Assembly: GCA_943789105.1 (NCBI GenBank)
Contig: CALSSW010000002.1
Span: forward strand, 62,001-126,000
DNA: 64,000 nucleotides
Direction: 5' to 3'
From: an uncultured Ulvibacter sp.
GTDB lineage: Bacteria > Bacteroidota > Bacteroidia > Flavobacteriales > Flavobacteriaceae
Under the pieces are notes generated by a model. That model saw nothing but the letters and a program-made list of their open reading frames with translations, made no database searches and was not told the origin of the DNA. Both the position numbers and the translations under genes were made by a program. Of the stretch, positions 50,285 to 61,182 are shown piece by piece. How positions within the stretch are numbered: position 1 is the stretch's first letter; every line of letters starts with the position of its first letter.

Positions 50285-52453
50285 ATGAAAAAGTTAATGC
50301 TTCCAATTTTTACAGCCCTAGTTCTTGTAGGGTGTAACAACAGTACTATTTCAAAAAACCAACCCAATATCGTGACCTATCCTAACACCAAAAAAGTTGA
50401 CACTGTTACTAATTATTTTGGAACACAGGTGAAAGACCCTTACAGGTGGCTTGAAGACGATATGAGCGAGGAAACTGCTGGGTGGGTGGAAGATCAAAAC
50501 AAAACAACCTTTGAGTATTTAGAAAACATCCCTTTCAGAGAGGAGCTAAAAGAGCGCCTTACCACGCTTTGGAATTATGAAAAAGTAGGGGCTCCTTTTA
50601 AAGAAGGAGACTACTCTTACTTTTATAAAAATGATGGGCTGCAAAACCAGTATGTAATTTACAGATACAAAACAGGGCAAGGCCCCGATAAGGCCGAAGT
50701 TTTTTTGGACCCTAACACATTCGCTGAAGATGGAACCATTTCTCTAGGTGGGCTTAGTTTTAGCGACAACGGATCGTTGGCCGCCTACAGTATAAGCGAG
50801 GGAGGAAGTGACTGGAGAAAAGTGCTTGTAATGAATGCCCAAAGCAAAGAAATTATAGAAGACACCATTGTGGATGTAAAATTTAGCGGTATTTCTTGGC
50901 TGAAAAATGAAGGGTTTTATTATTCCAGCTATGATAAACCAAAAGGAAGTGAGCTTTCCGCTAAAACAGACCAGCACAAACTTTATTATCATAAACTTGG
51001 GGCTTCTCAAAAAGAAGATCAGCTTATTTTTGGAGGCACCCCAGAACAAAAGCATAGATATGTTGGGGGTCGAACCACACAAGACAATAAATATTTAATT
51101 GTTTCTGCTAGTGTTTCAACCTCAGGAAATAAACTCTTTATCAAAGACCTCAGTGACCCCAAAAGCCGTTTTATTGCTGTACAAAAAGACACAGATAGTG
51201 ACACCTCTGTTATAGATAATGTTGGCAGCAAGCTTTATCTTGTAACAAATAGAAATGCTCCAAACAAAAAAGTGGTTACTGTAGATGCCACTAGTCCAGG
51301 TCCAGAAAACTGGGAAGATCTTATTGAGGAAACTCAAAATGTTTTAAGAGCTAGCACAGGTGGTGGGTATATTTTTGCAAATTATATGGAAGATGCTGTG
51401 AGCGTTATAAAACAGTATGCCTATGACGGAACCAAAGTAAGAGAAGTTGCCTTACCTGGAGTTGGCTCTGTGGGTGGTTTTGGCGCCAAAAAGCAAGAAA
51501 CAAGTCTGTATTATTCTTTTACAAATTACCTCACCCCTGGCAGTATCTATTCTTATGAAATTTCTTCTGGGGTTTCTGAGTTATACAAAAAACCAAACAT
51601 TGATTTTAACTCAGATAATTACCAAAGCAAGCAGATATTCTACACCTCAAAAGACGGCACGAAGGTGCCAATGATAATTACACATAAAAAAGGAATCGTA
51701 TTAGACGGTACAAATCCTACCATTTTATATGGCTATGGTGGTTTTAATATTAGCTTGACTCCAAGTTTCAGTATAACAAATGCCGTATGGATGGAGCAAG
51801 GCGGTGTGTATGCTGTCGCCAACCTTAGAGGTGGTGGAGAGTATGGTAAAAAATGGCATGATGCAGGAACAAAATTACAAAAGCAAAATGTTTTTGATGA
51901 CTTTATAGGCGCCGCAGAATATTTGATTGCTGAAAAATATACCTCTAGTGATTACCTTGCCATTCGTGGCGGATCTAACGGAGGACTTTTAGTGGGCGCT
52001 ACGATGACACAGCGGCCAGATTTAATAAAAGTAGCCCTTCCGGCGGTTGGGGTTTTAGATATGTTGCGCTACCACACCTTTACAGCTGGTGCTGGTTGGG
52101 CCTATGATTATGGTACGGCGCAACAAAGTAAAGAAATGTTTGAATACCTAAAGGCATACTCCCCGGTACATAATGTAACCCTTGGCACAAAGTATCCCGC
52201 AACAATGGTGACCACAGGAGATCATGATGATAGGGTGGTGCCTGCACATAGTTTTAAATTTGCAGCACAATTGCAAGAAAAACAAGGGGGCCCTGCTCCT
52301 GTTTTGATTAGAATTGAAACAGATGCAGGCCATGGTGCAGGAACTCCTGTGAGTAAAACCATAGCGCAATATGCGGACATCTATGGTTTTACTTTATATA
52401 ATATGGGCTATAAGGTATTGCCAAAAAACATTAATGACGGGGTAAAACAATAA
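50285..52453 (+). CDS. Prolyl oligopeptidase family serine peptidase (S9), lipoprotein
   Basis: Lipobox [22 protein letters not shown] catalytic Ser; [21 protein letters not shown]. Confidence 0.94.
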   Translation: MKKLMLPIFTALVLVGCNNSTISKNQPNIVTYPNTKKVDTVTNYFGTQVKDPYRWLEDDMSEETAGWVEDQNKTTFEYLENIPFREELKERLTTLWNYEKVGAPFKEGDYSYFYKNDGLQNQYVIYRYKTGQGPDKAEVFLDPNTFAEDGTISLGGLSFSDNGSLAAYSISEGGSDWRKVLVMNAQSKEIIEDTIVDVKFSGISWLKNEGFYYSSYDKPKGSELSAKTDQHKLYYHKLGASQKEDQLIFGGTPEQKHRYVGGRTTQDNKYLIVSASVSTSGNKLFIKDLSDPKSRFIAVQKDTDSDTSVIDNVGSKLYLVTNRNAPNKKVVTVDATSPGPENWEDLIEETQNVLRASTGGGYIFANYMEDAVSVIKQYAYDGTKVREVALPGVGSVGGFGAKKQETSLYYSFTNYLTPGSIYSYEISSGVSELYKKPNIDFNSDNYQSKQIFYTSKDGTKVPMIITHKKGIVLDGTNPTILYGYGGFNISLTPSFSITNAVWMEQGGVYAVANLRGGGEYGKKWHDAGTKLQKQNVFDDFIGAAEYLIAEKYTSSDYLAIRGGSNGGLLVGATMTQRPDLIKVALPAVGVLDMLRYHTFTAGAGWAYDYGTAQQSKEMFEYLKAYSPVHNVTLGTKYPATMVTTGDHDDRVVPAHSFKFAAQLQEKQGGPAPVLIRIETDAGHGAGTPVSKTIAQYADIYGFTLYNMGYKVLPKNINDGVKQ

Positions 52454-52509
52454 CACACTAAAAAACAATCCCTTTAAGATTTGTGTCTTTATTACCACAC
52501 TACTTTTTT

Positions 52510-53463
52510 ATGTTAAACGTAACTATAAAAGATTTTTCTTACCCAAACACACCTGAGGTGTTGATACTAAAAGACATCGTATTTTCCTTAAAAGAGGGAG
52601 AGCATTTGGTGGTTTTAGGAGAGAGTGGCTGCGGAAAATCTACCCTGCTACACTTAATTTACGGGCTATTACATTTAGAAAATGGCCAGTTGTTTTGGAA
52701 AGAAAAACAGCTATTGGGGCCCCAACACAATCTTGTGCCTGGGGAGCTTGCCATGAAATTAGTCACTCAAGAATTTAATGTAATGCCATATACTTCTGTT
52801 GCAGAAAATATCGCCACGCACCTAAAACGAAATAACAAAGAACAAGACGCAGCTCGTGTAGATGAGCTGTTAGAAGTGGTGGCGCTCACTGGTCATAAAA
52901 AAACGAAGGTGAAGAACCTCAGCGGAGGTCAAAAGCAGAGAGTTGCGCTTGCAAAAGCACTTGCAAACAAACCAGAAGTCATTCTTTTAGACGAGCCATT
53001 TAGTAATATAGATACCTTTAGAAAAAACAAACTACGCCGTAATTTATACGGTTATTTAAAAGACAATACTATTACCTGTATTACCGCAACCCATGATAGT
53101 GATGAGGCACTAGGTTTTGCAGACACTATACTTATGCTGCGCGATGGAAACATAGAGATGATGGGAAGTCCGCAGGAAATTATCTCAAATCTTAAAACGC
53201 CTTACCAGGCTGGTTTTTTTGGTTCTGGGTCTGTAATTGATACTTGTCTTTTTAAAGGGGTTAAAAAAGGAGGGATGCAAACAGTGTTGCCTCATAAGTT
53301 AAAAATCTCAAAAACACCTACCACTGTTTATGGTATGGTTTTAAAACAATACTTTAAAGGTCATTTCTATGAGGTAGAAGTAGATACGCCACAAGGTGTT
53401 TTATTTTTAAATCATCCCACAAAACTAGAAGAAAAAACAAAGGTGTATATAGATTTGGTGTAA
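52510..53463 (+). CDS. ABC transporter ATP-binding protein
   Basis: LGESGCGKSTLLHLI Walker A; LSGGQKQRVALAKAL; VILLDEPFSNID. Confidence 0.93.
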   Translation: MLNVTIKDFSYPNTPEVLILKDIVFSLKEGEHLVVLGESGCGKSTLLHLIYGLLHLENGQLFWKEKQLLGPQHNLVPGELAMKLVTQEFNVMPYTSVAENIATHLKRNNKEQDAARVDELLEVVALTGHKKTKVKNLSGGQKQRVALAKALANKPEVILLDEPFSNIDTFRKNKLRRNLYGYLKDNTITCITATHDSDEALGFADTILMLRDGNIEMMGSPQEIISNLKTPYQAGFFGSGSVIDTCLFKGVKKGGMQTVLPHKLKISKTPTTVYGMVLKQYFKGHFYEVEVDTPQGVLFLNHPTKLEEKTKVYIDLV

Positions 53464-53490
53464 AGCTTGACGGCTGAATAATCTTTGTTT

Positions 53491-54069
53491 TTAAAGCAGA
53501 TCCCACACAATTTTTAATGCAAAAACTATTAGTAGTATTGAGCATGCTATGATAATATGATCGTGTTTTAGTTTTTTAAAACAACGTAATACTATCTGTA
53601 TAGCGGCCAAAAACACACCCACAATTAAAAGTTGACCTATCTCAATTCCTATATTAAAGCCCAAGAGAGATGCTAATAAATTATCACCTTCAAAAAAGGC
53701 CATTTTTAGAAAATTTGAAAATGCCAAACCATGAATACAGCCAAAGACTAAGACCATAATGTATAATAGTTGGTAATTAACTTGAGTGGGCTTATACACT
53801 TTAAATAAATTATTTATACACGTTATAATAATTGTAATGGGTATCAACTGCTCTATAATATCGCGCTGCAAGTTAAGGACATCATAGACAGAAAGCACTA
53901 GAGTAATACTGTGCCCTAGGGTGAAGGCCGTTATAAGCAGCGCTAGTTTTTTCCAATGAGAAAGACTAAAAAAAACCGTAATAGCTAGTATAAAAAGCAG
54001 GTGGTCAATGCCGTCTATGTCTAAAATATGTGATAGTCCTTGTTTAAAAAAAAGTACAAATGCCTGCAT
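53491..54069 (-). CDS. HupE/UreJ-like membrane protein
   Basis: GLSHILDIDGIDHLLFILAITVFF; FTLGHSITLVLS; FGCIHGLAFSNFL; GFNIGIEIGQLLIV. Confidence 0.82.
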   Translation of the reverse strand: MQAFVLFFKQGLSHILDIDGIDHLLFILAITVFFSLSHWKKLALLITAFTLGHSITLVLSVYDVLNLQRDIIEQLIPITIIITCINNLFKVYKPTQVNYQLLYIMVLVFGCIHGLAFSNFLKMAFFEGDNLLASLLGFNIGIEIGQLLIVGVFLAAIQIVLRCFKKLKHDHIIIACSILLIVFALKIVWDLL

Positions 54070-54527
54070 TACTCAATCGTTTTAATTGTATAGGTGGTCT
54101 TTCTAAAACAAAAGGTGTCCCCCTCTTTTTTTCCAAAAAGCAATTTACCAATTGGTGTTTGTAGGCCAATACAATAGTAAAGCGTTTTTTGGTGGGTCAC
54201 AACACCCAGGGAGATACTTAAAAAAAACAGGCCATTATTGGTAGTCACCAAACTTCCTAGATGAGCATGAGTTGCTGTTTTTGTAAGATTAATTTTATGA
54301 AGGGTTTCAAGGGTTTTCTCAATTTCTACCAACCGCTCACCAGCTTGCTCTCTGTCTAGTTGCAACATTGCTCTTGTGGTCTGGTGCTTATCTCCAGCGC
54401 TGCTTTTTGTGTCATCATCTAAAGACGCAACAATACTCTTAATTTTATCTTGAACAATGCTATACTTCTGCATTATTTGCTGTTCACAAGATAGCAGTAA
54501 GTGTTCTTTGATTTTTTTTGAGCTCAT
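54069..54527 (-). CDS. GreA/GreB-family-like protein
   Basis: N-terminal coiled coil with SLDDDTKSSAGDKHQTTRAM, C-terminal TPIGKLLFGKKEGDTF. Confidence 0.7.
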   Translation of the reverse strand: MSSKKIKEHLLLSCEQQIMQKYSIVQDKIKSIVASLDDDTKSSAGDKHQTTRAMLQLDREQAGERLVEIEKTLETLHKINLTKTATHAHLGSLVTTNNGLFFLSISLGVVTHQKTLYYCIGLQTPIGKLLFGKKEGDTFCFRKTTYTIKTIE

Positions 54528-54545
54528 TACTGTTAATTTAAGTAA

Positions 54546-55676
54546 CTAGAGTTGTTCTTTTTTTGATGAAAGTTCTGCCAACTCTTTACCAATAATGCTT
54601 CCTATAGCAACACCCATACCACCTAAACGTACACCACAATATACATTAGGGTGTATTTGCTTTACAATGGGCTTTTTTTGGCTTCCAACCCCCATAATCC
54701 CACTCCAACGAGTGTCTATCTCGAAAGGAGTTTGAGGTAATATCGTGGTGGTAAGGAGTTGTTCTAGCTTGTTTTGTATTATTGGGGTGAGTCCTGTTTG
54801 AGAGGTGTTTTCTTTGTCAAAATCAAGGTTTCTAGCACCACCAAATAAAATTCTATCATCAATATTTCTAAAATAATAATAGCCGCAATCAAGATGAAAA
54901 GTGCCTTTAATGGCTAAGTCTTTAATGGGCTTTGTGATGAGCACTTGCGCTCTTGCCGGTTGCACCTCTTCTTGGAGCAACTCCTTGGCAAAGCCGTTGG
55001 TGGCAATACATATGTTTTTCACCTCAACAGTTAGGGAGTCTATGGTAAGCACTGGCAATGTGCCTTTTTGTGATATGGCCGTTACCGGTGCGTTGTTTAG
55101 TATTAAAACCCCTTTTGAGGTAACCTTTTCTAGTAATGCCGTCATCATCTTACCGGTATCGAGTTGTCCTTCAAATTTGTTAAAAATAGCTTTAGGGGCA
55201 ACTTTTTCAAAGCCAAATGGTGTGTCAACCACAGAAAACACATTAGCATTAAAAATGGGAAACAGCAGCTCATTGATGGTGTCTAGGTTTTTAAAACATG
55301 TGTCAAAAACAGCGCTATCTGTATCTGGAAAAAGCTCATATCCTCCAAGCTGGGTATAAGCAATGCGCTGATCTGTTAGGGTAGCTCTTAGAGTCGATAG
55401 GCCCTTAAGACGCGCAGAAATAAGCGCAACTACCTCACTTGGAGTGTGTGTTTCAAGGTCCTGTAGTATTTCAGACATGCTACCAAAACATGCAAAACCT
55501 GCGTTTTTGGTGCTAGCTCCGCTGGGCAAGATTCCTTTTTCAAACACCGCAATTTTAGCCTGTGGATGAAGCGCTCTTAATTCTAAAGCACAGCTTAGAC
55601 CAACAATCCCGCTGCCAATAATAGCAAAGTCTATACTAGTAAACCATGAGGTGTGTTCCCAATAGGATAGATTCAT
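54546..55676 (-). CDS. FAD-dependent oxidoreductase (DAO family)
   Basis: DFAIIGSGIVGLSCALEL Rossmann motif; STKNAGFACFGS; YCGVRLGGMGVAIGSIIGKELA. Confidence 0.88.
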   Translation of the reverse strand: MNLSYWEHTSWFTSIDFAIIGSGIVGLSCALELRALHPQAKIAVFEKGILPSGASTKNAGFACFGSMSEILQDLETHTPSEVVALISARLKGLSTLRATLTDQRIAYTQLGGYELFPDTDSAVFDTCFKNLDTINELLFPIFNANVFSVVDTPFGFEKVAPKAIFNKFEGQLDTGKMMTALLEKVTSKGVLILNNAPVTAISQKGTLPVLTIDSLTVEVKNICIATNGFAKELLQEEVQPARAQVLITKPIKDLAIKGTFHLDCGYYYFRNIDDRILFGGARNLDFDKENTSQTGLTPIIQNKLEQLLTTTILPQTPFEIDTRWSGIMGVGSQKKPIVKQIHPNVYCGVRLGGMGVAIGSIIGKELAELSSKKEQL

Positions 55677-55742
55677 AAATAGTATTATATTTAAGCCTAT
55701 TTGCTTGAAGCAATTTGCTTTTATAAATTTAATTACATTCTG

Positions 55743-58700
55743 ATGAAAACCAACTACAGATTATTACTTGTTTTTATTTTATTCTCTTTTTTGTCATTTT
55801 CTCAACAGCCCGGAGATGAAATCGAAATACAAACCATAGAATTTGATGGATATCCTGTTGGAGAGGGCTGGCTTGCCCCAAGAGAGGGATATTTTGATTT
55901 TACCTCCTTGGAAGGACTTGACTTTGAAAAAGTATATATTAAATATAAACTAAAGTGTGACCCAACTCAAAATCCAAATTGTGGAGAATGGGACTACCTC
56001 TCCTACCTAAAAGTTATTGAACATACCGGCAAAGGGCTTCATCCCAGCTACTATATTGGTGGAAGCGGTGGGTTAACACCAGATACATTTTCTTACATGA
56101 ACAATACCGCTTGGAGCTACTCCCCAAGGTATGAACAAACCATCGTTTTTGATGACCCTTCTGCCCTTGATGACTACCAGGTGGGTGATGGAACACAAGA
56201 GGTTCAAGATCCTTTTAACGCCTCTTTGGAAGACTCTCAGGTGCAGTATTTATTTAGGCAGTCTGAGCTGGTGGCCTCTGGATTAACTCCGGGAGAGATT
56301 ACAGGAATGCAATTTAATATTCTTGATACTGGCGGAGAAATGCAGCACCTTAGAATTGGTCTAAAGACTACCACACAAAACGAATTACAAGAAAATGAGA
56401 TAATTACAGATTTTGTTGAGGTGTTTGCTAAAGATTTGGCCTTTAGTGATACAGGCTGGCAGCATATTGATTTTTCTTCATTTTTTAATTGGGATGGGGT
56501 TTCAAATATATTAGTTGAGGTTGCCTTTACAGGAAAAGAAGGGGCAAGTGCGGTTTCTTTAAGTGGAAGTGACTACTCCTGGGGTTGTGCATCACAGGCG
56601 GCAACTACAGACGCTTATTTTAATTTTAATGGGCCAGATAAACTAGAGGTTCCTACCACAAACCTAACAGAGATAGAAAATGAGATTACGATTTCTTTTT
56701 GGCTTAACGGAAATGGAGAGCAGCCCCAAAACGACAGTGTTTTTGATGTCCATGACCAAGACGGAAACAGAGTTTTAAACATACATCTCCCTTGGAGCAA
56801 CCAAAGAGTATATTGGGATGCAGGAGATGCAACAGGGTATGACCGTATAGACAAACAGGTTGATGATATTGATCAGTACAAAAATGTTTGGAATCATTGG
56901 GCCTTCACTAAAAATGCAACTACTGGTGTGATGAACATATACCTCAACGCAGAGCTTTGGCATACCGGAACAGGGCTTAATAGGGCCATAGGGACTATCG
57001 CTGATTTTAATCTTGGCAGAGGGCAGTGGAATGCAGATAATTTTTATGATGGCAAACTGGATGATTTCCAGATTTGGTCTACAGAGCTAGACCCTGCAAC
57101 TATTGTCAACTGGATGCACAAGGATATTGACGCAACTCATCCTAACTATTCAGCATTAGAAGTAAATTACAAGTTTAATCAAGTCACTACAAATTATGAG
57201 ACTCTTGAGGGGGTCTTAGCCCAGCAAACACCGCTTTATGGAATTCCTCAATTAAAAAGTTATAATGGCAAGCATTTTAAAAACTTTACCCCCTCTACAA
57301 CAAGACCCAACGTAAAATTTAATCGCAATACTTCTACCTATACTGTAAATACAGCGCTTGTTATAGACTCCATAGCCAAAGGAAAAGTAATGGTAGAAAA
57401 ATACGTGCAAGAAGTGGCTGGAGAAATTCCTGTTTTGGATGAAACTCTTTATGTAAACCCAACCTATTATAACAATTACCAGTATGATGCCAATTTGGTT
57501 GCCACAGACTCTACGGCTGTAGCTGCAGATAATACTCTTATATTAGAACAAATTGAGTATAACACCACAGTCCCTGGAGAAGAGGTCCTTGTGCCTTGGG
57601 AGATTGGCCGTTATATAACGCCCTACGGAAATGGCCTCTCATTGGGCGATGATGGCTGGACATGGATTTTTGATGTTACAGATTTTCAGCACCTTTTTCA
57701 AGGAGATGATGTACATATTCAGGCCGGTAACTTTCAAGAACTACTTGATATGAAGGTTGTCTTTAAAGTGGGCACCCCACCTAGAGAACTCCTGGGCATT
57801 CATAGTTTGTATTCTGGTAATTATAGTTTAAACACCTTCGATGATGTGGTTATTAACACCACAGTGCCTCTCAACCCAGAAGCAGAGATGTTTTCTGTAA
57901 AATCAACCCTAACAGGACATGATTTTGGATCTGGTAATAATTGTGGTGAGTTTTGTAACAATACCCATAAAGTACTTGTAAATGGTGTCGAGCAATATAG
58001 CTGGCAAATTATGCAAGAATGTGGAGAAAACCCACTCTACCCTCAAGGTGGAACTTGGATGTACGATAGGGCTGGTTGGTGTCCAGGAGCTCCAGCAACG
58101 GTGCAAAACCTGGATGTTACTCCGTTTATTAATGTTGGTGTAGACACCACAACAGACATAGATTACAACATAGATCAAGACCCTTATGGAAACTATGTTA
58201 CAGAAATCTTTTTTGTAGAATATGGCGCTCCAAATTTTAGTAATGACGCGGCTTTAGAAGAAATTATTGCTCCTAATATTTTTAAACTCAATACCAGGTT
58301 CAACCCAACCTGTGGCGAGCCTGTTATTAGAATAAAAAACAATGGAGAAAACCCATTAGAGTCTGTAACGGTGACCTATGGGGTTCAAGGAGAGGCGCCT
58401 TACAGCTATACTTGGACAGGAAATTTAGCGTTTTTAGAACAACAGATAATCACGCTTCCTGCCATTGAAGTTGGTAGTTACTACCAAGGAGCTACCTCTT
58501 TTGAGGTAAGTCTTGGCGAGCCTAATGGCAGCTCAGATCAATACGAGTTTAATAACAGTCTTACCTCAGAGTTTGAGCCCGCTCCAATTCATGAGGAACA
58601 AATGGTAATCGACTTTAAGACAAATAATCGTCCTTTTGAAAACAGCTACAAGGTGTTTGACACAGCCGGAAACGTTATGTTTGAAAGAGATTTTGATGAC

Positions 58701-59174
58701 TCAAACACAACACATACAGATCTAATTAATCTTCCACAGGGATGCTATGAGCTAGTGGTATATGATACTGGTGGTGACGGAATGAATAACTGGCCCTCAA
58801 ACCATGGTAACGGATTCATTCGTTTAAAAAACTTGAGCGGCTCTACGATCGTTTATCTTGAGCGTTGGTTTGGGGAGACTATAAAGTATCGCTTTAGAAA
58901 CGATGCTGCCCTAAGCTCTGAAGGCCAGCAAAGTAGTTTGTTTTCTGTTCATCCAAACCCTACAGACAATGCTTTTACGGTATCGCTTTTAAACTCGGGG
59001 GAGTCTTTCTCTATGGAAATTTTTAACATCACAGGCATGACAATCTATAAAGAGAAAGACATGGACCCTTCAAACAACACCGTGGATGTCTCTAGCTATA
59101 GTAGTGGCGTGTATTTAATTTACTTAAAAACCCAAAGTGGCGCTACACAGGTTAGGAAACTAATTGTTAATTAA
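55743..59174 (+). CDS. Large T9SS-secreted PNGase F-like glycoamidase-related protein with inserted LamG-like domain
   Basis: CGEWDYLSYLKV, WEIGRYITPYG, CGEFCNNTHKVLVN, GTWMYDRAGWCPGAP resemble PNGase F; LamG-like 56622-57117; T9SS CTD LFSVHPNPTDNAFTVSLLN...KLIVN. Confidence 0.82.
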   Translation: MKTNYRLLLVFILFSFLSFSQQPGDEIEIQTIEFDGYPVGEGWLAPREGYFDFTSLEGLDFEKVYIKYKLKCDPTQNPNCGEWDYLSYLKVIEHTGKGLHPSYYIGGSGGLTPDTFSYMNNTAWSYSPRYEQTIVFDDPSALDDYQVGDGTQEVQDPFNASLEDSQVQYLFRQSELVASGLTPGEITGMQFNILDTGGEMQHLRIGLKTTTQNELQENEIITDFVEVFAKDLAFSDTGWQHIDFSSFFNWDGVSNILVEVAFTGKEGASAVSLSGSDYSWGCASQAATTDAYFNFNGPDKLEVPTTNLTEIENEITISFWLNGNGEQPQNDSVFDVHDQDGNRVLNIHLPWSNQRVYWDAGDATGYDRIDKQVDDIDQYKNVWNHWAFTKNATTGVMNIYLNAELWHTGTGLNRAIGTIADFNLGRGQWNADNFYDGKLDDFQIWSTELDPATIVNWMHKDIDATHPNYSALEVNYKFNQVTTNYETLEGVLAQQTPLYGIPQLKSYNGKHFKNFTPSTTRPNVKFNRNTSTYTVNTALVIDSIAKGKVMVEKYVQEVAGEIPVLDETLYVNPTYYNNYQYDANLVATDSTAVAADNTLILEQIEYNTTVPGEEVLVPWEIGRYITPYGNGLSLGDDGWTWIFDVTDFQHLFQGDDVHIQAGNFQELLDMKVVFKVGTPPRELLGIHSLYSGNYSLNTFDDVVINTTVPLNPEAEMFSVKSTLTGHDFGSGNNCGEFCNNTHKVLVNGVEQYSWQIMQECGENPLYPQGGTWMYDRAGWCPGAPATVQNLDVTPFINVGVDTTTDIDYNIDQDPYGNYVTEIFFVEYGAPNFSNDAALEEIIAPNIFKLNTRFNPTCGEPVIRIKNNGENPLESVTVTYGVQGEAPYSYTWTGNLAFLEQQIITLPAIEVGSYYQGATSFEVSLGEPNGSSDQYEFNNSLTSEFEPAPIHEEQMVIDFKTNNRPFENSYKVFDTAGNVMFERDFDDSNTTHTDLINLPQGCYELVVYDTGGDGMNNWPSNHGNGFIRLKNLSGSTIVYLERWFGETIKYRFRNDAALSSEGQQSSLFSVHPNPTDNAFTVSLLNSGESFSMEIFNITGMTIYKEKDMDPSNNTVDVSSYSSGVYLIYLKTQSGATQVRKLIVN

Positions 59175-59193
59175 TATTGACTATTGATGTCGT

Positions 59194-59230
59194 AAAAAAA
59201 GTGCTATCTAGAATTAGGTAGCACTTTTTT
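59194..59230. terminator. Bidirectional intrinsic terminator between convergent genes
   Basis: AAAAAAAGTGCTATCTA-GAAT-TAGGTAGCACTTTTTT with one G:T pair. Confidence 0.8.
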
Positions 59231-59247
59231 ATTTAATCTTAAGTGGT

Positions 59248-60603
59248 TTATTCCTCCTCTTGAGGTTCATTCATTTTCCATGTATTCATAAATGCCGTGG
59301 TGTAATTACCAGAGACGTAATCTGGGTGGTCCATGAGTTGTCTGTGAAATGGTATGGTTGTTTTAATTCCTTCAATAACAAATTCATCTAGGGCGCGCTT
59401 CATTTTATTGATGGCTTCCTCACGTGATTGAGCAGTCGTAATCAGCTTAGCAATCATAGAGTCGTAGTTTGGTGGTATAGAATACCCTGCATATACGTGG
59501 GTATCTAGTCTAACCCCATGCCCGCCTGGTGCGTGCAGGGTCGTTATTTTTCCCGGAGAAGGTCTAAAGTCATTATAGGGGTCTTCTGCGTTGATACGAC
59601 ACTCAATTGAGTGTAGAGACGGAAAATAGTTTTTGCCAGAAATAAGTACCCCTGCAGCTACAAGAATTTGCTCACGAATTAAATCATGATCAACCACTTG
59701 TTCTGTAATAGGGTGCTCTACTTGAATACGCGTATTCATTTCCATGAAGTAGAAATTTCTGTGCTTATCTACTAAAAACTCAACGGTTCCTGCTCCTTCA
59801 TATTTTATGTATTCGGCGGCTTTTACAGCGGCCTCCCCCATATTTTTTCTGAGGGCATCAGTCATAAAAGGGCTTGGTGTTTCTTCCGTTAGTTTTTGGT
59901 GACGGCGCTGTACAGAACAATCTCGTTCACTAAGATGGCATGCATTTCCTTTGCTGTCTCCAAGAATTTGTATTTCTATATGGCGTGGCTCTTCAATTAG
60001 CTTTTCCATATACATGTCGTCGTTTCCAAAGGCTGCTTTGCTTTCTTGTCTGGCAGACTCCCAAGCATCTTGCAGCTCATCTGGTTTCCAAACGGCACGC
60101 ATTCCTTTTCCACCGCCGCCTGCGCTTGCCTTAAGCATCACTGGGTAGCCTGTTTTTTTAGCAACTTTAATACATGTTTTAAAATCTGGAATAACGCCTT
60201 CACTGCCTGGCACACAAGGTACCCCTGCAGCAATCATGGTTGATTTTGCATTTGCCTTATCACCCATTCTATCTATCATCTCTGGAGAAGCCCCAATAAA
60301 TTTAATGTTGTGTTCGTCACAAATTTTTGAAAACTTTGCGTTTTCAGAAAGAAATCCATATCCTGGATGAATTGCATCTGCGTTTGTAATTTCTGCCGCT
60401 GCAATAATGTTGCTAACTTTTAAGTAACTCTCACTACTTGGCGCTGGGCCAATACATACTGCTTCGTCAGCAAATTTTACATGTAAACTTTCTTCATCAG
60501 CTCTACTATAAACGGCCACTGTTTTAATGCCCATTTCTTTACAGGTGCGTATGATGCGAAGTGCTATTTCACCCCTATTGGCAATCAATATTTTTTTAAA
60601 CAT
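59248..60603 (-). CDS. accC: Acetyl-CoA carboxylase biotin carboxylase subunit
   Basis: [53 protein letters not shown]. Confidence 0.97.
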   Translation of the reverse strand: MFKKILIANRGEIALRIIRTCKEMGIKTVAVYSRADEESLHVKFADEAVCIGPAPSSESYLKVSNIIAAAEITNADAIHPGYGFLSENAKFSKICDEHNIKFIGASPEMIDRMGDKANAKSTMIAAGVPCVPGSEGVIPDFKTCIKVAKKTGYPVMLKASAGGGGKGMRAVWKPDELQDAWESARQESKAAFGNDDMYMEKLIEEPRHIEIQILGDSKGNACHLSERDCSVQRRHQKLTEETPSPFMTDALRKNMGEAAVKAAEYIKYEGAGTVEFLVDKHRNFYFMEMNTRIQVEHPITEQVVDHDLIREQILVAAGVLISGKNYFPSLHSIECRINAEDPYNDFRPSPGKITTLHAPGGHGVRLDTHVYAGYSIPPNYDSMIAKLITTAQSREEAINKMKRALDEFVIEGIKTTIPFHRQLMDHPDYVSGNYTTAFMNTWKMNEPQEEE

Positions 60604-60684
60604 ATCTCTTTTATTTAAACTTATAACTCACGGCTTTGTTTTCACAAAGGTTGTTAAAGCGCTATCTAAGATTTAAAATATAAA

Positions 60685-61152
60685 TTATGATGGGTCTACT
60701 AAAAATAGTGGCTGGTCAAACTCTACAGGAGAGGCATCATCAACCAATACTTTTACAATTTTACCAGAGACTTCACTCTCTATCTCGTTAAAAAGTTTCA
60801 TGGCCTCGATAACACATAAAACATCTCCCTCACCAATAACAGTCCCTACCTCAACAAACATAGGTTTGTCTGGGGATGGCTTGCGATAAAATGTCCCAAT
60901 AATTGGTGATTTTACAGTGATAAGATTAGATTCCTCTTTACTTTCTGGTGGGGTTTCTTCAACAGGGGCTGGGGCAGCAGGTGCTGGAGCAGTGGCTGCC
61001 ATCTGTGGCATTTGCTGTATAAAGGTTGTTTCACCTTTATTGTGCTCACCTGTTCTAATGGTAATTTTAACGTCTTCCATTTCAAGTTTTACCTCACTAG
61101 CGCCAGACTTAGTTACGAACTTGATTAAACTTTGAATGTCTTTTAATTCCAT
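60685..61152 (-). CDS. accB: Acetyl-CoA carboxylase biotin carboxyl carrier protein
   Basis: VIEAMKLFNEIESEVSGKI biotinylation motif. Confidence 0.97.
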   Translation of the reverse strand: MELKDIQSLIKFVTKSGASEVKLEMEDVKITIRTGEHNKGETTFIQQMPQMAATAPAPAAPAPVEETPPESKEESNLITVKSPIIGTFYRKPSPDKPMFVEVGTVIGEGDVLCVIEAMKLFNEIESEVSGKIVKVLVDDASPVEFDQPLFLVDPS

Positions 61153-61182
61153 AATATAATTGTTTGTTAATAGGTACTTGTT

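Noticed and set aside
54901-55359. 152-aa plus-strand ORF over the FAD oxidoreductase
   Set aside because: Antisense shadow of a clear Rossmann-fold oxidoreductase.
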